From Lottiidibacillus patelloidae (GTDB taxonomy: Bacteria; Bacillota; Bacilli; Bacillales; SA5d-4), in contig NZ_NPIA01000011.1 in NCBI RefSeq assembly GCF_002262935.1, positions 1-52,439 of the forward strand: a stretch of 52,439 nucleotides of DNA. Reading direction: 5' to 3'. Under the pieces are notes generated by a model. It had not been told where the DNA came from and did not search any database. It worked only from the letters and a program-made list of their open reading frames with translations. The translations under genes were made by a program, and so were the position numbers. Positions 10,640 to 19,927 of the stretch are shown here, piece by piece (within the stretch, counting starts at the first letter, position 1; every line of letters starts with the position of its first letter).

Positions 10640-10668
10640 AAAGAATGCCTTCTAATAAGGCATTCTTT
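10640..10668 (-). terminator. ftsH intrinsic terminator
   Basis: Hairpin AAGAATGCCTT/AAGGCATTCTT right after the ftsH stop, followed by a T run on the minus strand. Confidence 0.9.
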
Positions 10669-10677
10669 CATCATGTA

Positions 10678-12621
10678 TTAATCTTCTTTCTTTTCATCAA
10701 CAGGAGTTTCTTCGTCATCTTTAACATCGATAGGTTCTTCGTCTTGACGACTAATATTTACTTTCACATCACCAGCGTCCTTTACAGCACGAACCGGTAA
10801 CTTTCCTGTCTTCATTAATTCCTCAATTTGCTCAGCATCAAGAGTTTCAATTTCTAACAATGTTTGAGCGATAAGTTCTAGCTTATCTTTCTTCTCTGTT
10901 AGAATTTGCTTCGCACGATCATATTGTTCCTTAATAATTCGTTGAATTTCTAAGTCAATCTCATACGCGATACGATCACTGTAGTTTTGATCACTTTGAA
11001 TGTCACGACCTAAGAACACTTGACCTTGCACTTGACCGAATTGAAGCGGTCCAAGCTTGTCACTCATTCCGTACTCCGTTACCATCTTACGTGCAATTGC
11101 AGTAGCACGTTGGAAGTCATTGTGTGCACCTGTTGATACTTCACCGAAAGTTAATTCCTCGGCTACTCGCCCACCTAATAGACCAACGATCTTATCAAGT
11201 AACTCAGGCTTTGTCATAAAGTAACGGTCTTCTTTCGGAAGCATTACTGCATAACCACCTGCTTGCCCTCGAGGTACTATCGTAACTTTATGAACCATTT
11301 CTGCATTTTCTAATGTTGCTCCAATAACTGTATGACCAGATTCATGGTAAGCAACGATATTGCGTTCTTTCTTAGAGATAACTCGACTCTTTTTAGCAGG
11401 ACCCGCAATAACACGGTCGATTGCTTCATCAACATCTTCCATTGTAACTTTCTTCTTATCATGTCTAGCAGCAACAAGTGCAGCTTCGTTTAATAAGTTT
11501 TCTAAGTCTGCCCCAGAGAAGCCTGGTGTTCTCATTGCAATTGTTTTTAAATTAACGTCATCCGCTAATGGTTTATTATGAGCATGTACTTTTAAGACTT
11601 CTTCACGGCCTTTTAAGTCTGGGCGGTCAACCGTAATTTGACGGTCAAAACGTCCTGGACGTAATAAAGCTGGATCTAAAATGTCTGGGCGGTTCGTCGC
11701 AGCTACGATAATAATTCCTTCGTTTGCACCGAATCCATCCATTTCAACTAATAATTGGTTTAACGTTTGCTCTCGCTCGTCATGTCCGCCACCAAGGCCT
11801 GCGCCACGTTGACGTCCAACTGCATCAATTTCGTCAATGAAAATAATACACGGAGCATTCTTCTTAGCATTTTCAAATAGATCACGTACACGTGATGCAC
11901 CTACACCGACAAACATTTCGACGAAGTCTGATCCACTAATTGAGAAAAACGGAACGCCAGCTTCACCTGCAACGGCTCTTGCTAGTAATGTTTTACCTGT
12001 TCCTGGAGGTCCTACTAATAAGACCCCTTTAGGAATTCGTGCACCTAATTCAGCAAATTTACGAGGGTCTTTCAAAAACTCAACTATTTCAACAAGTTCT
12101 TGCTTTTCCTCATCTGCACCTGCAACATCCTTGAAGCGCACCTTTTTCTTCTCTTCACTATACATTTTTGCTTTGCTTTTACCGAAGTTCATAACACGAC
12201 TTCCGCCGCCTTGCGCTTGGTTTAGCAAGAAAAAGAATAAAATAAAGATAATGACAAACGGAATAATTGATGTGAAAAATGTTACCCATCCACTCGTTTG
12301 TTCTGCTTCCTTTATTGTTATGGCAATGTTTTGTTCTTTTGCAGCTGCAACTATTGCAGCATGCGTAGTATCACCTTGGAATACGTTTGTTTGATAACTT
12401 TCTTTTTCCGAGTGATTGACCAATTGACCTGTAACAAAATATACTCCATGTGCCGGTTGAATCGTTATTGATTCTACTTCACCAGCCTCTAGCAATTGGA
12501 AAAACTGTTTTAAATCTAATTCCTCTGTTTCTTGCTTCGGCCCGTTAAAGATACTTACAACTCCAACGACGACAAGGAATATTAGTAAATAAAAGATTGT
12601 ATTACGAAAAATTCTATTCAT
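10678..12621 (-). CDS. ftsH: ATP-dependent zinc metalloprotease FtsH
   Basis: Membrane-bound hexameric AAA protease for quality control and turnover of regulators. Two membrane segments (about 7-26 and 112-133) flank a small extracytoplasmic domain. Then come the AAA module with Walker A GPPGTGKT (204-211), Walker B ending in FIDE (261-264) and the second region of homology with RPGRFDRQI, and the metalloprotease site HESGH (426-430). The C-terminal tail is acidic. Length 647 versus 637 in B. subtilis. The ATG follows GGAGGAGGTAAG. Own promoter and terminator; located after hprT as in B. subtilis. Confidence 0.97.
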   Translation of the reverse strand: MNRIFRNTIFYLLIFLVVVGVVSIFNGPKQETEELDLKQFFQLLEAGEVESITIQPAHGVYFVTGQLVNHSEKESYQTNVFQGDTTHAAIVAAAKEQNIAITIKEAEQTSGWVTFFTSIIPFVIIFILFFFLLNQAQGGGSRVMNFGKSKAKMYSEEKKKVRFKDVAGADEEKQELVEIVEFLKDPRKFAELGARIPKGVLLVGPPGTGKTLLARAVAGEAGVPFFSISGSDFVEMFVGVGASRVRDLFENAKKNAPCIIFIDEIDAVGRQRGAGLGGGHDEREQTLNQLLVEMDGFGANEGIIIVAATNRPDILDPALLRPGRFDRQITVDRPDLKGREEVLKVHAHNKPLADDVNLKTIAMRTPGFSGADLENLLNEAALVAARHDKKKVTMEDVDEAIDRVIAGPAKKSRVISKKERNIVAYHESGHTVIGATLENAEMVHKVTIVPRGQAGGYAVMLPKEDRYFMTKPELLDKIVGLLGGRVAEELTFGEVSTGAHNDFQRATAIARKMVTEYGMSDKLGPLQFGQVQGQVFLGRDIQSDQNYSDRIAYEIDLEIQRIIKEQYDRAKQILTEKKDKLELIAQTLLEIETLDAEQIEELMKTGKLPVRAVKDAGDVKVNISRQDEEPIDVKDDEETPVDEKKED

Positions 12622-12658
12622 TCCTTACCTCCTCCCACGAGCATATACACCGTAGTTA

Positions 12659-12686
12659 ATAGTATCATAGTTATTATTTAACACAA
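12659..12686 (-). promoter_or_regulatory. Probable ftsH promoter (sigma-A)
   Basis: Minus strand: -35 TTGTGT (12681-12686), 16-bp spacer, -10 TACTAT (12659-12664) preceded by an extended -10 TGA. It lies about 40 bp upstream of the ftsH ATG. Confidence 0.45.
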
Positions 12687-12691
12687 AATGA

Positions 12692-13231
12692 TTAACTTTC
12701 ATAAATCTCTGGCTTTAAAATACCGATATAAGGCAGATTACGATAGCGCTCAGCAAAGTCTAAACCATAGCCTACAACAAACGCGTCTGGAACAATAAAG
12801 CCTGCTAAATCTGGTTTTAGATCGACTTTACGACCAGTTGGCTTATCAAGTAGAGTGACAATTTTTATTGACTTTGCTTTTCTGTGCTTGAAGAGGTCTA
12901 CTAAGTAGCTTAATGTTAAGCCACTGTCGATAATATCTTCGACAATTAAGATGTCGCGCCCTTCAATAGATGTGTTTAAATCTTTAATTATTTTCACTTC
13001 ACCAGAAGATACAGTAGAATTACCGTAACTTGATACATCCATAAAGTCCATTTCCAAATGAATATTCATTCGCTTTGTTAAATCTGCCATAAATAATACA
13101 GCACCTTTTAACACGCCAATAACTAGTGGATAGCGGTCTTGGTATTCTTCGGAAAGGACCTTTGCAAGTTCTTCACACTTCGCTTGGATCTCTTCTTCTG
13201 ATATTAGTACTTCTTTCATTTCATTATGCAT
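12692..13231 (-). CDS. hprT: Hypoxanthine-guanine phosphoribosyltransferase
   Basis: Purine salvage: hypoxanthine or guanine plus PRPP gives IMP or GMP. Family marks: [16 protein letters not shown], the PRPP loop [17 protein letters not shown] with two acidic residues, and the C-terminal [20 protein letters not shown] chose the ATG at 13231 (179 residues), preceded by GGGAGG; B. subtilis HprT has 180 residues. The frame stays open 27 codons upstream into tilS, but those codons overlap tilS and lack a Shine-Dalgarno. With this start the gene lies 16 bp after tilS. In B. subtilis HprT has been reported to act with TilS as an activator of ftsH (recalled). Confidence 0.95.
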   Translation of the reverse strand: MHNEMKEVLISEEEIQAKCEELAKVLSEEYQDRYPLVIGVLKGAVLFMADLTKRMNIHLEMDFMDVSSYGNSTVSSGEVKIIKDLNTSIEGRDILIVEDIIDSGLTLSYLVDLFKHRKAKSIKIVTLLDKPTGRKVDLKPDLAGFIVPDAFVVGYGLDFAERYRNLPYIGILKPEIYES

Positions 13232-13247
13232 TACTTTTCCTCCCACA

Positions 13248-14642
13248 CTATTGGTTAAGATTACAAAATGTGAATACGACATATTTAGCAGTGTTTTGTG
13301 AGGTTTGTGCAAAGCTAGAAAGCTTTAGTTTTGGTAACCACAATATATTGTTATTACCATCAACAACAACCGGCCATACATCGCGTAGCTCTTTATCCAC
13401 CTTTTGGTCAATAAATATTGCCTTGAGCTTTTTTGAACCTGGACTCCCCTTCAATGTCATTCTGTCACCTGGCACTCGAGTACGAACAATAATTGGAAGT
13501 GTTAAATCTTCGTAATTACAAACAAAAAAAGATTTCTCATCTTTTATTGTTGGGAGTTTTTCCTCTAAACTAACCTGAATAGTGCCAATTGGAGTTTCAC
13601 ATTGTCCTGGAATATGTAATTCTTTTTCATAAGAAAAATGGTCTTCTTTAAGCATATGTACTGAAAATGAACAGCATGAATAAGAACGTGATATGTAAAT
13701 TCCTTTTGGTAAAAACAATTCCCCAGAAGGGTGTTTATTATTAAGTAAATCTAACACCTGCTGAATATGTACATAAGATAAATCTTGGGCATTTTGACCA
13801 TATAGATAATTTAATATTAGAGTAATCATTCTCCTTTGTAAAGGAAAGGGAACATGTATAAATTTTTCTACAGCTAAAATAACAGTTTCCCTTGATTTAC
13901 TAATAAGTAAATCGCTTAATTTTTCTTCTGCTTCTTTAATCAGCCACTGTTGATCAGCCATCAGTAGTTCACTTTGCGTTTGCATTCGCAAGTGGACATT
14001 TGGATTTTCCTTTTTCAAAAAAGGCAAGACATATTTCCTAAATCGATTTCTTGTATACGAATCACTCTCATTACTTTCATCATATCTAGGTAATATTTTT
14101 TCTTCTTTACAATAGTGCTCAATTTCATCTTTCGTTATGCTTAAAAATGGACGAATAATCATCCCTTCAGAAAAAGGACGCTTGAAAGGGATACCCGCCT
14201 GACCAAATCCAACACTCCCTCTAACTTGGTTCATAATCATTGTTTCTACTTGATCATCCCCGTGGTGTGCCAATGCTAAATAATCTGCATGGTGCTTTTT
14301 CATCACATCTTCAAAAAAGGCATATCTAGCATTTCGAGCCGCTACTTGCGTACTAAGCTTTTCTTTCTTTTTATAGCTATTAACGTCTATTTTTTCTGCC
14401 TCAAGTAGTATGCCCAATGCATCACAAAATGCAGCTACTGCTAGATAATCGTCGTGAGATTGTTCCCCTCTAAGCATATGATCGACGTGAGCAGCAATGA
14501 CATTAATACCAAAATGGGTACGATGGTTCCATAAAAAGTGAAGCAATGCCAATGAATCTGGCCCACCAGAGACACCTACTACAATTGTAGAATTATTTTT
14601 TATAAGCTGATGCCGCTTAATAAAACCGTGAACCGTTTGCAA
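13248..14642 (-). CDS. tilS: tRNA(Ile)-lysidine synthetase
   Basis: Converts C34 of the CAU-anticodon tRNA-Ile to lysidine using lysine and ATP, which switches the tRNA from Met to Ile decoding. The N-terminal PP-loop SGGPDS is at 25-30, followed by [16 protein letters not shown] and [22 protein letters not shown]-terminal TilS domains follow, with RTRVPGDRM and [12 protein letters not shown]. The start is TTG at 14642, preceded by GAGGA with 7-nt spacing. Length 464 (B. subtilis 472). First gene of a tilS-hprT unit; yabS and yabT, which precede it in B. subtilis, are absent. Confidence 0.96.
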   Translation of the reverse strand: MQTVHGFIKRHQLIKNNSTIVVGVSGGPDSLALLHFLWNHRTHFGINVIAAHVDHMLRGEQSHDDYLAVAAFCDALGILLEAEKIDVNSYKKKEKLSTQVAARNARYAFFEDVMKKHHADYLALAHHGDDQVETMIMNQVRGSVGFGQAGIPFKRPFSEGMIIRPFLSITKDEIEHYCKEEKILPRYDESNESDSYTRNRFRKYVLPFLKKENPNVHLRMQTQSELLMADQQWLIKEAEEKLSDLLISKSRETVILAVEKFIHVPFPLQRRMITLILNYLYGQNAQDLSYVHIQQVLDLLNNKHPSGELFLPKGIYISRSYSCCSFSVHMLKEDHFSYEKELHIPGQCETPIGTIQVSLEEKLPTIKDEKSFFVCNYEDLTLPIIVRTRVPGDRMTLKGSPGSKKLKAIFIDQKVDKELRDVWPVVVDGNNNILWLPKLKLSSFAQTSQNTAKYVVFTFCNLNQ

Positions 14643-14742
14643 AACGTTATCCTCATTTCTAGCCTAATAATTATGTTTATTAAATACTACTCTATCTTAT
14701 CATTATTTCCCTATTGTTTCTTACAATAACCCCTAAAAAATG

Positions 14743-14772
14743 AAAGTCCAAGGATTAACTCTCTCGGACTTT
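14743..14772 (-). terminator. spoIIE intrinsic terminator
   Basis: Ten-base-pair stem (AAAGTCC/GGACTTT extended by G-U, A-U and G-C pairs), 10-nt loop, then a T-rich run on the minus strand. It lies just after the spoIIE stop. Confidence 0.85.
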
Positions 14773-14780
14773 TATAAATC

Positions 14781-17231
14781 TTATTGGTTGTTTAATTTAC
14801 CTAAAAACTGCTTTTGTGAAAATGTAGCCCATTTTGGTATATTGCGCTTAACTTTAGCAACTACAACCGTCATATCATCATTAATGTCGCCATCACGTGA
14901 ATTAATAACTTCTTCTAATAATAAATCTGCTACTGCTTGTGGGTCTTCGGTTTCAAATTCACTTAGCTTTCGTTTTAACCATGACTCTTTATTTTCTACA
15001 TGTTTAGGGCCATCAAAAATTCCATCACTCATCATAATTAGTAAGTCTCCCGCTTTTAACTCCATACTAACTACATCGACCTCAAAGTCTTTAATAATAC
15101 CCATTGGTAAATTACTTGCTTGAACCATTAAAACACGGTCGTTTCTTTTAATGAAACTCGGGATTGAACCAATCTTTAAAAATTTCGCCTTTGCAGTCTG
15201 TAAATCAACCATTGCTAAATCAAGCGTCGAGAATATTTCATCTGTCGACCGTAAAGAAAGGACTGAGTTAATCGATTTTATTGCTATGCTCTCTTCAATA
15301 CCTGATTGAAGTATTTTCTGCAACAATCTTAGCGTTTCATTGCTTTCTAAGTGAGCTCTTTGCCCATTACCCATTCCATCACTAATAGCTATTGCATACT
15401 TACTTGAGGCTAACTCAATTGTTGAATAGCAATCCCCCGACAGCCAAGCTCCACCTTTAGCAGCATTCGCGACCCCAGTTTCAATCTCAAACGCTTTCGT
15501 CGATCCGAAAGTTATCGTACAAGGGTCATTAGGGTGTTCGCCGCCCTCTTTATTTTTAACAACTACCGTCTCTTGTAATACATCTGAAAGTAATGGTGCA
15601 AATAACTTTTCGAATTCACCTAACATATCCGGTCCTGGGAAAGTAATTTCTATATCTATTTTCCCTTCCTCTAAGCTATATATTTCAATTTGTAAAATCT
15701 CCAAGCCTAAGCTTTGAATTACTTCTAAAATTTGTTCTTCTTGATGATGATTTTGCATTCGTTCACGTTGTATTTCCTTCGCAAAGTCTTCCATCACTTG
15801 TGATACACCAAAAAGTTGATCAGCTACAAGCTTTCTACTTTCCTGCACTTGTCTTTTTAACTTTTTATTAGCCTGAAAATAATTTAATTCTTGTTTGATC
15901 GCATCGATTACTTTTTTTGATTTATAACAATAGTTATTCCATTCTCGAAGGAACACTTTGTTGCGGACTTCCTCATGCTCTTCAACTTCATCCATTATAT
16001 TTTGCATATACCCATATGTTTTATTGAAATTTTCTGCCCAACAATATTCTTTTTTAAAGCACGTTTGACACGTTTTTTCTGTAACATTGCTCAGGAAATA
16101 ATCAACCTCTTTATTTGACTCCTCATCCTCTACAGTGAGGCCATTATAAGAGAAGCTATTTGCTAAAGCTTGGAATAGGCTTGAAAATTGTTCAACACGA
16201 TCCGCTGTTACATTTCGCACTTTTCTTAAATATTGTTGCTGTTCATTACTATATTCTTTTGTTCCAGGGATATAGGTAGATATTTTTTTAAAAATAAATA
16301 TTGGAGTGAAAAAAAGTAATGCGATTGCGACAAATGATTCGTATAACGCATTTGTTAATGACTGACTATTTAATCCAGATAGTCCGATTAGTAACGTACT
16401 AATAATAAGAGCAATAGCTACTCCAAATTTTTTATTTTCTTTTAAAAGTCCACCTAACAACCCTGTAAAAGCTAGTAAACTCATTTGATATAAACTACTG
16501 ACACTCGCTAAGCTAACTATTAAGCCAGTAACTACACCAACTGTTGTTCCTACAGCCACTCCCCCTGTATATGCAAAAACGATAACTAAGTATCTCGTAA
16601 GTATATTGGCTATAGATAAATCAAAGACAGTCCAGCCAATCGCTCCAGTCATTACTGAAGCTATTAATATCATTAAACTTATTATTTCCTCATGCCTTAA
16701 CGCATGCCTTCTATTATTTGTTGTTAATAATGGCACACTTTGTAAAAAAATCATTGCTAACAGTAAACTTAGTCCGGCTTCTAAAAATGCCATCACTAAT
16801 TCTAGTAATAAAAGATCTGGACCCACCATATACTCAAAACAAAGGCGTGTAATTAAACTTGCTAGAAAAATTGTAAATGGCAAAGTACGCTGATCACTTT
16901 TGCTACTAAAATTAATTAGTTTTCTTGTTATTAAAAAAACAGCTAATCCTGAAAATACAAAAACACTATTGATTGGATCTTTTGTTATACTCCCAGCAAT
17001 TAGAGCCATTGCAATAAGTAAAGCTTTATCACGTTTAATAATGAAAACGGTTGCGAAAAACGGAATAGCAAAAGGCATAATGTCCGTTAATATTGCAGCT
17101 CTTCCTAGTAGAAAAGCGATAATCATTAAAAATAAACCTTTTTTTATTAAGACAGTTTCTAATTGCCTTCTTGTTCGTACAAAGAATGGTATTGTGTCTT
17201 TCATATGTTCAACTGTTGTTGAAACTCGCAT
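14781..17231 (-). CDS. spoIIE: Stage II sporulation protein E (PP2C phosphatase)
   Basis: Membrane serine phosphatase that dephosphorylates SpoIIAA to release sigma-F in the forespore and takes part in polar septation. The N-terminal 330 or so residues hold about ten hydrophobic segments. A cytoplasmic oligomerisation/FtsZ-interaction region follows. The C-terminal PP2C domain (about 590-800) has AISDGMGNGQRAHLES and LLIMMSDGIFDGP with metal-binding aspartates. Length 816 (B. subtilis 827). The ATG is preceded by AGGAGGGTGG. The promoter (17281-17313) has Spo0A features. Monocistronic, with its own terminator. Confidence 0.97.
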   Translation of the reverse strand: MRVSTTVEHMKDTIPFFVRTRRQLETVLIKKGLFLMIIAFLLGRAAILTDIMPFAIPFFATVFIIKRDKALLIAMALIAGSITKDPINSVFVFSGLAVFLITRKLINFSSKSDQRTLPFTIFLASLITRLCFEYMVGPDLLLLELVMAFLEAGLSLLLAMIFLQSVPLLTTNNRRHALRHEEIISLMILIASVMTGAIGWTVFDLSIANILTRYLVIVFAYTGGVAVGTTVGVVTGLIVSLASVSSLYQMSLLAFTGLLGGLLKENKKFGVAIALIISTLLIGLSGLNSQSLTNALYESFVAIALLFFTPIFIFKKISTYIPGTKEYSNEQQQYLRKVRNVTADRVEQFSSLFQALANSFSYNGLTVEDEESNKEVDYFLSNVTEKTCQTCFKKEYCWAENFNKTYGYMQNIMDEVEEHEEVRNKVFLREWNNYCYKSKKVIDAIKQELNYFQANKKLKRQVQESRKLVADQLFGVSQVMEDFAKEIQRERMQNHHQEEQILEVIQSLGLEILQIEIYSLEEGKIDIEITFPGPDMLGEFEKLFAPLLSDVLQETVVVKNKEGGEHPNDPCTITFGSTKAFEIETGVANAAKGGAWLSGDCYSTIELASSKYAIAISDGMGNGQRAHLESNETLRLLQKILQSGIEESIAIKSINSVLSLRSTDEIFSTLDLAMVDLQTAKAKFLKIGSIPSFIKRNDRVLMVQASNLPMGIIKDFEVDVVSMELKAGDLLIMMSDGIFDGPKHVENKESWLKRKLSEFETEDPQAVADLLLEEVINSRDGDINDDMTVVVAKVKRNIPKWATFSQKQFLGKLNNQ

Positions 17232-17280
17232 TTTTTTCCCACCCTCCTATTTTTTCTCGCTTGTCCCATGCTTTTTTTCA

Positions 17281-17313
17281 ATTAAAACATAGCTAGTTTT
17301 CAAACTTTGTCAA
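17281..17313 (-). promoter_or_regulatory. spoIIE promoter: sigma-A, 21-bp spacer, overlapping Spo0A box
   Basis: Minus strand: -35 TTGACA (17308-17313), 21-bp spacer, -10 TTTAAT (17281-17286). The long spacer is the known peculiarity of Spo0A-activated spoIIE and spoIIG promoters in B. subtilis. A 0A-like box, TGTCAAA on the plus strand (17308-17314, one mismatch to TGTCGAA), overlaps the -35. A weaker match, CGTCGAT on the minus strand (17340-17346), lies about 27 bp further upstream. Confidence 0.75.
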
Positions 17314-17400
17314 AATAAGAGTGGAAAACAGGTAAACTTATCGACGTTTTTCTTACATTATTGCTAAAACTTTAACTACTTCTCTTTTCTGAGTAATTAA

Positions 17401-17422
17401 TAAACCGCCTAATGGCGGTTTA
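17401..17422 (-). terminator. Terminator of the MFS/NAT-like pair
   Basis: Perfect hairpin TAAACCGCC/GGCGGTTTA whose outer bases include the stop codon of the NAT-like gene. The T tract is short, so termination may be partial. Confidence 0.6.
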
Positions 17423-18178
17423 TTTTCTTTGTGCATATAGCTTTAATGCTTCTAATATAAAAGCTTTATCATAGCTAGTTTTTTGATGGATTCTCGTAAC
17501 CCACTTATCTATATTTTGTACCTCTTTATCATAAAACTTTCCTTTACTTGTACTTAACCAACTTTCCCAATTATAAAACTCCCAATGTGTTACTTCACCC
17601 TTATCGAAGATTCGACATTCTAATAACGGTTTCTTTCCTACTTTACGCTGAGATGTTTCAGCAGCTAGGAAAAATTCTTCATTACTTACTTTTGTTAAAT
17701 CGTATGTCTGCTTACTTATTTTTCCGTTCGGTCTATAGTAGTTAATTGTAGCTTGATTTTCTTCTGCCTGTACTGCTACTTCCGCTGCCGGAAAGTAACC
17801 TGCTAACTTTTCTTCACTAAAACAACTAGAGCATTTATCTACTAAAATTGGTTGAATCCATTGATCACCTAAATCACATAAATAACGATTACCCTTTTCA
17901 TCTAAAGCGATCGCCGCGACATGAGCATCTTCTGTATGTAAGTTCGTTCCGATGGGGTACGACTCAATTCCCGCTTCTTTAAATTCGTCTAACAGCCATA
18001 TCGTTAAGTCAAAGCAATTACCTGTAATAAGATATTGCTCATAATGTTCTTTCATTAACGATACGCTTCTTTGCTTCTGCTTTGTACCTTGCTCATAAAA
18101 CCACGCTTTCGTTAACGTTTCCATTGGAAAGCTATTAAATTTATTCCAAACTTTTAATATATCCTGGGGTGCTTTCAT
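17420..18178 (-). CDS. Arylamine N-acetyltransferase-like thiol enzyme (unassigned)
   Basis: I do not recognise this 252-residue protein as a named family member, but its centre looks like an NAT fold. A cysteine in GNCFDLTIWLLDEF (Cys55), a histidine in DAHVAAIAL (His86) and an aspartate in YLCDLGDQW (Asp102) have the order, spacing and local context of the NAT Cys-His-Asp triad (Cys69, His107, Asp122 in Salmonella NAT). The usual RGG before the cysteine is absent, so the acyl donor may differ or activity may be lost. No signal peptide or membrane segment. It starts 14 bp after the MFS gene with AAGGTGG as Shine-Dalgarno, so the two form one unit. No counterpart exists here in B. subtilis. 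Confidence 0.6.
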   Translation of the reverse strand: MKAPQDILKVWNKFNSFPMETLTKAWFYEQGTKQKQRSVSLMKEHYEQYLITGNCFDLTIWLLDEFKEAGIESYPIGTNLHTEDAHVAAIALDEKGNRYLCDLGDQWIQPILVDKCSSCFSEEKLAGYFPAAEVAVQAEENQATINYYRPNGKISKQTYDLTKVSNEEFFLAAETSQRKVGKKPLLECRIFDKGEVTHWEFYNWESWLSTSKGKFYDKEVQNIDKWVTRIHQKTSYDKAFILEALKLYAQRK

Positions 18179-18192
18179 CTATTTATACCACC

Positions 18193-19482
18193 TTAGTTCA
18201 AACTTTTATAATCTTCCGGTACCTTCAACGTTTCCGCTTTAGTAAACCGTAAAGCAGGGTGCATAAAAACAAATATCCCTAAACAAAAAGTAAATATACT
18301 AGAAAGAAAGATGGTATGAATTGCTCCATAATACTCCCCTAACAAACCACCTACATAGACGCCTAAAGGTAGACCTAAACCACCTATTAAGCCATAAGCT
18401 CCAAAAACCCTTCCTCTTATCTGATTCGGAACAAGCCTTTGGCGCAATGTAGGTGCAACAATATTGTAAGGTGCATATACCGCTCCACCGAAAAACATGA
18501 AAGCAAACACAAGAAATGGAGTATCAACTTTCGTTAATAGGAACGGGACAATTCCCCACAAAATAATGACACTACCTAATGCGTGAGAATATGCGAAGTT
18601 CTTCTTAAAACGGACCCACAAAAATGCTCCTAACAATGAACCAATTGCGAAAAACGTCCACATAAGACCTAATGTTTCCGGTCCAGATTGTAAAACTTTA
18701 TCGACGTATATTGGAAACATCGGTTCAAGCGGCCCATAAGCAAAATTAAATAACAAAGTTACAACAGCAATAACAATTAGAACAGGGAATTTAAAGATGA
18801 AAGTAAATCCAGCCTTGGTATCTTTGAAAAAGCTCAACACTCTTTGACTATTACTTTTATTATCATCTTTACTCGTATCTATTGTTTGGTCGCGCTGATA
18901 TACTTCTTGAGGAATTTTATAATATAAAAATGAGGCAATGTAAAAGGCCAAAACATCTAGTAAAAGCGTAATTGGCGAGCCGAATGCTGCTACACAAAGA
19001 CCACCAATAGCCGGACCAACTAAAAAGGCAATTTGCCATGACATTGTAAAAAGCGCATTTGCAGTTTCTAAATCATCTTCATGAATAAACGAAGGCAATA
19101 TTGCTGAAGTCCCTATCGTAGTAAACGAAGATAGTATTCCATTTATGACTACAACTGTAATAATAAGCTGGAAGTTCAATAGATCAAACCAAAAAAGTAA
19201 TGGAATACTTAAAAGTAATGTTCCTCTAATTATGTTTTCAAAAATCATTATGTTCCTTCTGTCATACTTATCTAAAATACCCCCGACAAATATACTCGAT
19301 AGTAATGGTGATATTGTCGCTGAAAAGATGACAATTCCAATCGAAAGAGCGGAACCAGTAACTTCATAGACAAACCAAGCTAACGCAATCCATGAGACTT
19401 TTCGACCAAGTTGTAGTACCGTCATCGCGATTAAAAACTTTCTGTAGTACTTATTCCTTAATAGCTTTACATACTCATTCAT
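18193..19482 (-). CDS. MFS transporter (MFS_3/EntS-like exporter family)
   Basis: Twelve-helix major facilitator. It starts MNEYVKLLRNKYYRKFLIAM and shows the GGILDKYDRRNIM loop between helices 2 and 3 (the motif A position), a middle cytoplasmic loop rich in Asp, Lys and Ser, and VPNQIRGRVFGAYG late in the chain. These are typical of the drug or siderophore exporter branch (pfam MFS_3). The substrate cannot be read from sequence. I chose the ATG at 19482 (429 residues), preceded by AAGGAG. First gene of a two-gene unit with the NAT-like protein, inserted between the tRNA pair and spoIIE; this may be horizontal gain or lineage-specific retention. Confidence 0.85.
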   Translation of the reverse strand: MNEYVKLLRNKYYRKFLIAMTVLQLGRKVSWIALAWFVYEVTGSALSIGIVIFSATISPLLSSIFVGGILDKYDRRNIMIFENIIRGTLLLSIPLLFWFDLLNFQLIITVVVINGILSSFTTIGTSAILPSFIHEDDLETANALFTMSWQIAFLVGPAIGGLCVAAFGSPITLLLDVLAFYIASFLYYKIPQEVYQRDQTIDTSKDDNKSNSQRVLSFFKDTKAGFTFIFKFPVLIVIAVVTLLFNFAYGPLEPMFPIYVDKVLQSGPETLGLMWTFFAIGSLLGAFLWVRFKKNFAYSHALGSVIILWGIVPFLLTKVDTPFLVFAFMFFGGAVYAPYNIVAPTLRQRLVPNQIRGRVFGAYGLIGGLGLPLGVYVGGLLGEYYGAIHTIFLSSIFTFCLGIFVFMHPALRFTKAETLKVPEDYKSLN

Positions 19483-19616
19483 TGAATAACTCCTTATAAT
19501 AAAAAATCCTATTTGTTTTTTCTCGAGATAGATATACAAAATTATAACACTTTGAATAATTAATGAAGAAATAGTAACAGTACGAGGGTTGTTACTTTGA
19601 TAAGAAGAATAAATAA

Positions 19617-19644
19617 AAAAACCTCATCATAAGATGAGGTTTTT
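19617..19644 (-). terminator. Terminator after tRNA-Glu
   Basis: Hairpin AACCTCATC/GATGAGGTT with a 4-nt loop. T runs flank it on both strands, so it could act in either direction; it ends the tRNA-Met/tRNA-Glu transcript. Confidence 0.85.
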
Positions 19645-19654
19645 CTATTTTTGA

Positions 19655-19726
19655 TGACCCGTACGGGATTCGAACCCGTGTTACCGCCGTGAAAGGGCGG
19701 TGTCTTAACCGCTTGACCAACGGGCC
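19655..19726 (-). tRNA. tRNA-Glu (anticodon TTC)
   Basis: Cloverleaf on the minus strand. The acceptor stem pairs GGCCCGT with ACGGGTC, the anticodon loop is CTTTCAC giving TTC, and the T-loop is TTCGAAT. The three bases after the discriminator A are TCA, not CCA, so the CCA end must be added by tRNA nucleotidyltransferase. It is the second tRNA of a Met-Glu pair located as in B. subtilis trnSL. Confidence 0.95.
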
Positions 19727-19739
19727 AGAATTATTTACT

Positions 19740-19816
19740 TGGTAGCGGCGAAGGGGATCGAACCCCCGACCTCACGGGTATGAACCGTACGCTCTAGCCA
19801 GCTGAGCTACACCGCC
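19740..19816 (-). tRNA. tRNA-Met (anticodon CAT, elongator type)
   Basis: Minus-strand cloverleaf of 77 nt including an encoded CCA. Anticodon loop TTCATAC gives CAT; T-loop TTCGATC. The acceptor stem starts GGCGGTG and pairs with CGCCGCT (G1-U72 wobble). There is no initiator-type GGG/CCC anticodon stem, and the sequence matches what I recall of the Bacillus elongator tRNA-Met, so elongator is preferred over initiator or lysidine-modified tRNA-Ile. Confidence 0.94.
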
Positions 19817-19837
19817 AATATGAAAAACACAAGATTT

Positions 19838-19866
19838 ATAATACAAAAATTAAGTTTATCCGTCAA
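19838..19866 (-). promoter_or_regulatory. tRNA-Met/Glu promoter (sigma-A)
   Basis: Minus strand: -35 TTGACG (19861-19866), 17-bp spacer, -10 TATTAT (19838-19843), about 22 bp upstream of the tRNA-Met 5' end and just after the yabR terminator. Confidence 0.8.
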
Positions 19867-19883
19867 TATTTTTTCATGAAAAA

Positions 19884-19904
19884 AAGCACCTAAAATAGGT
19901 GCTT
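19884..19904 (-). terminator. yabR intrinsic terminator
   Basis: Hairpin AAGCACCT/AGGTGCTT followed by a T run on the minus strand, 24 bp after the yabR stop. Confidence 0.88.
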
Positions 19905-19927
19905 AATATTTCCAAGCAAGCAGTTAG

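Noticed and set aside
11837-12394. 185-codon plus-strand ORF opposite ftsH
   Set aside because: It is the antisense shadow of a strongly conserved gene, has no Shine-Dalgarno, and its composition mirrors the ftsH codons.
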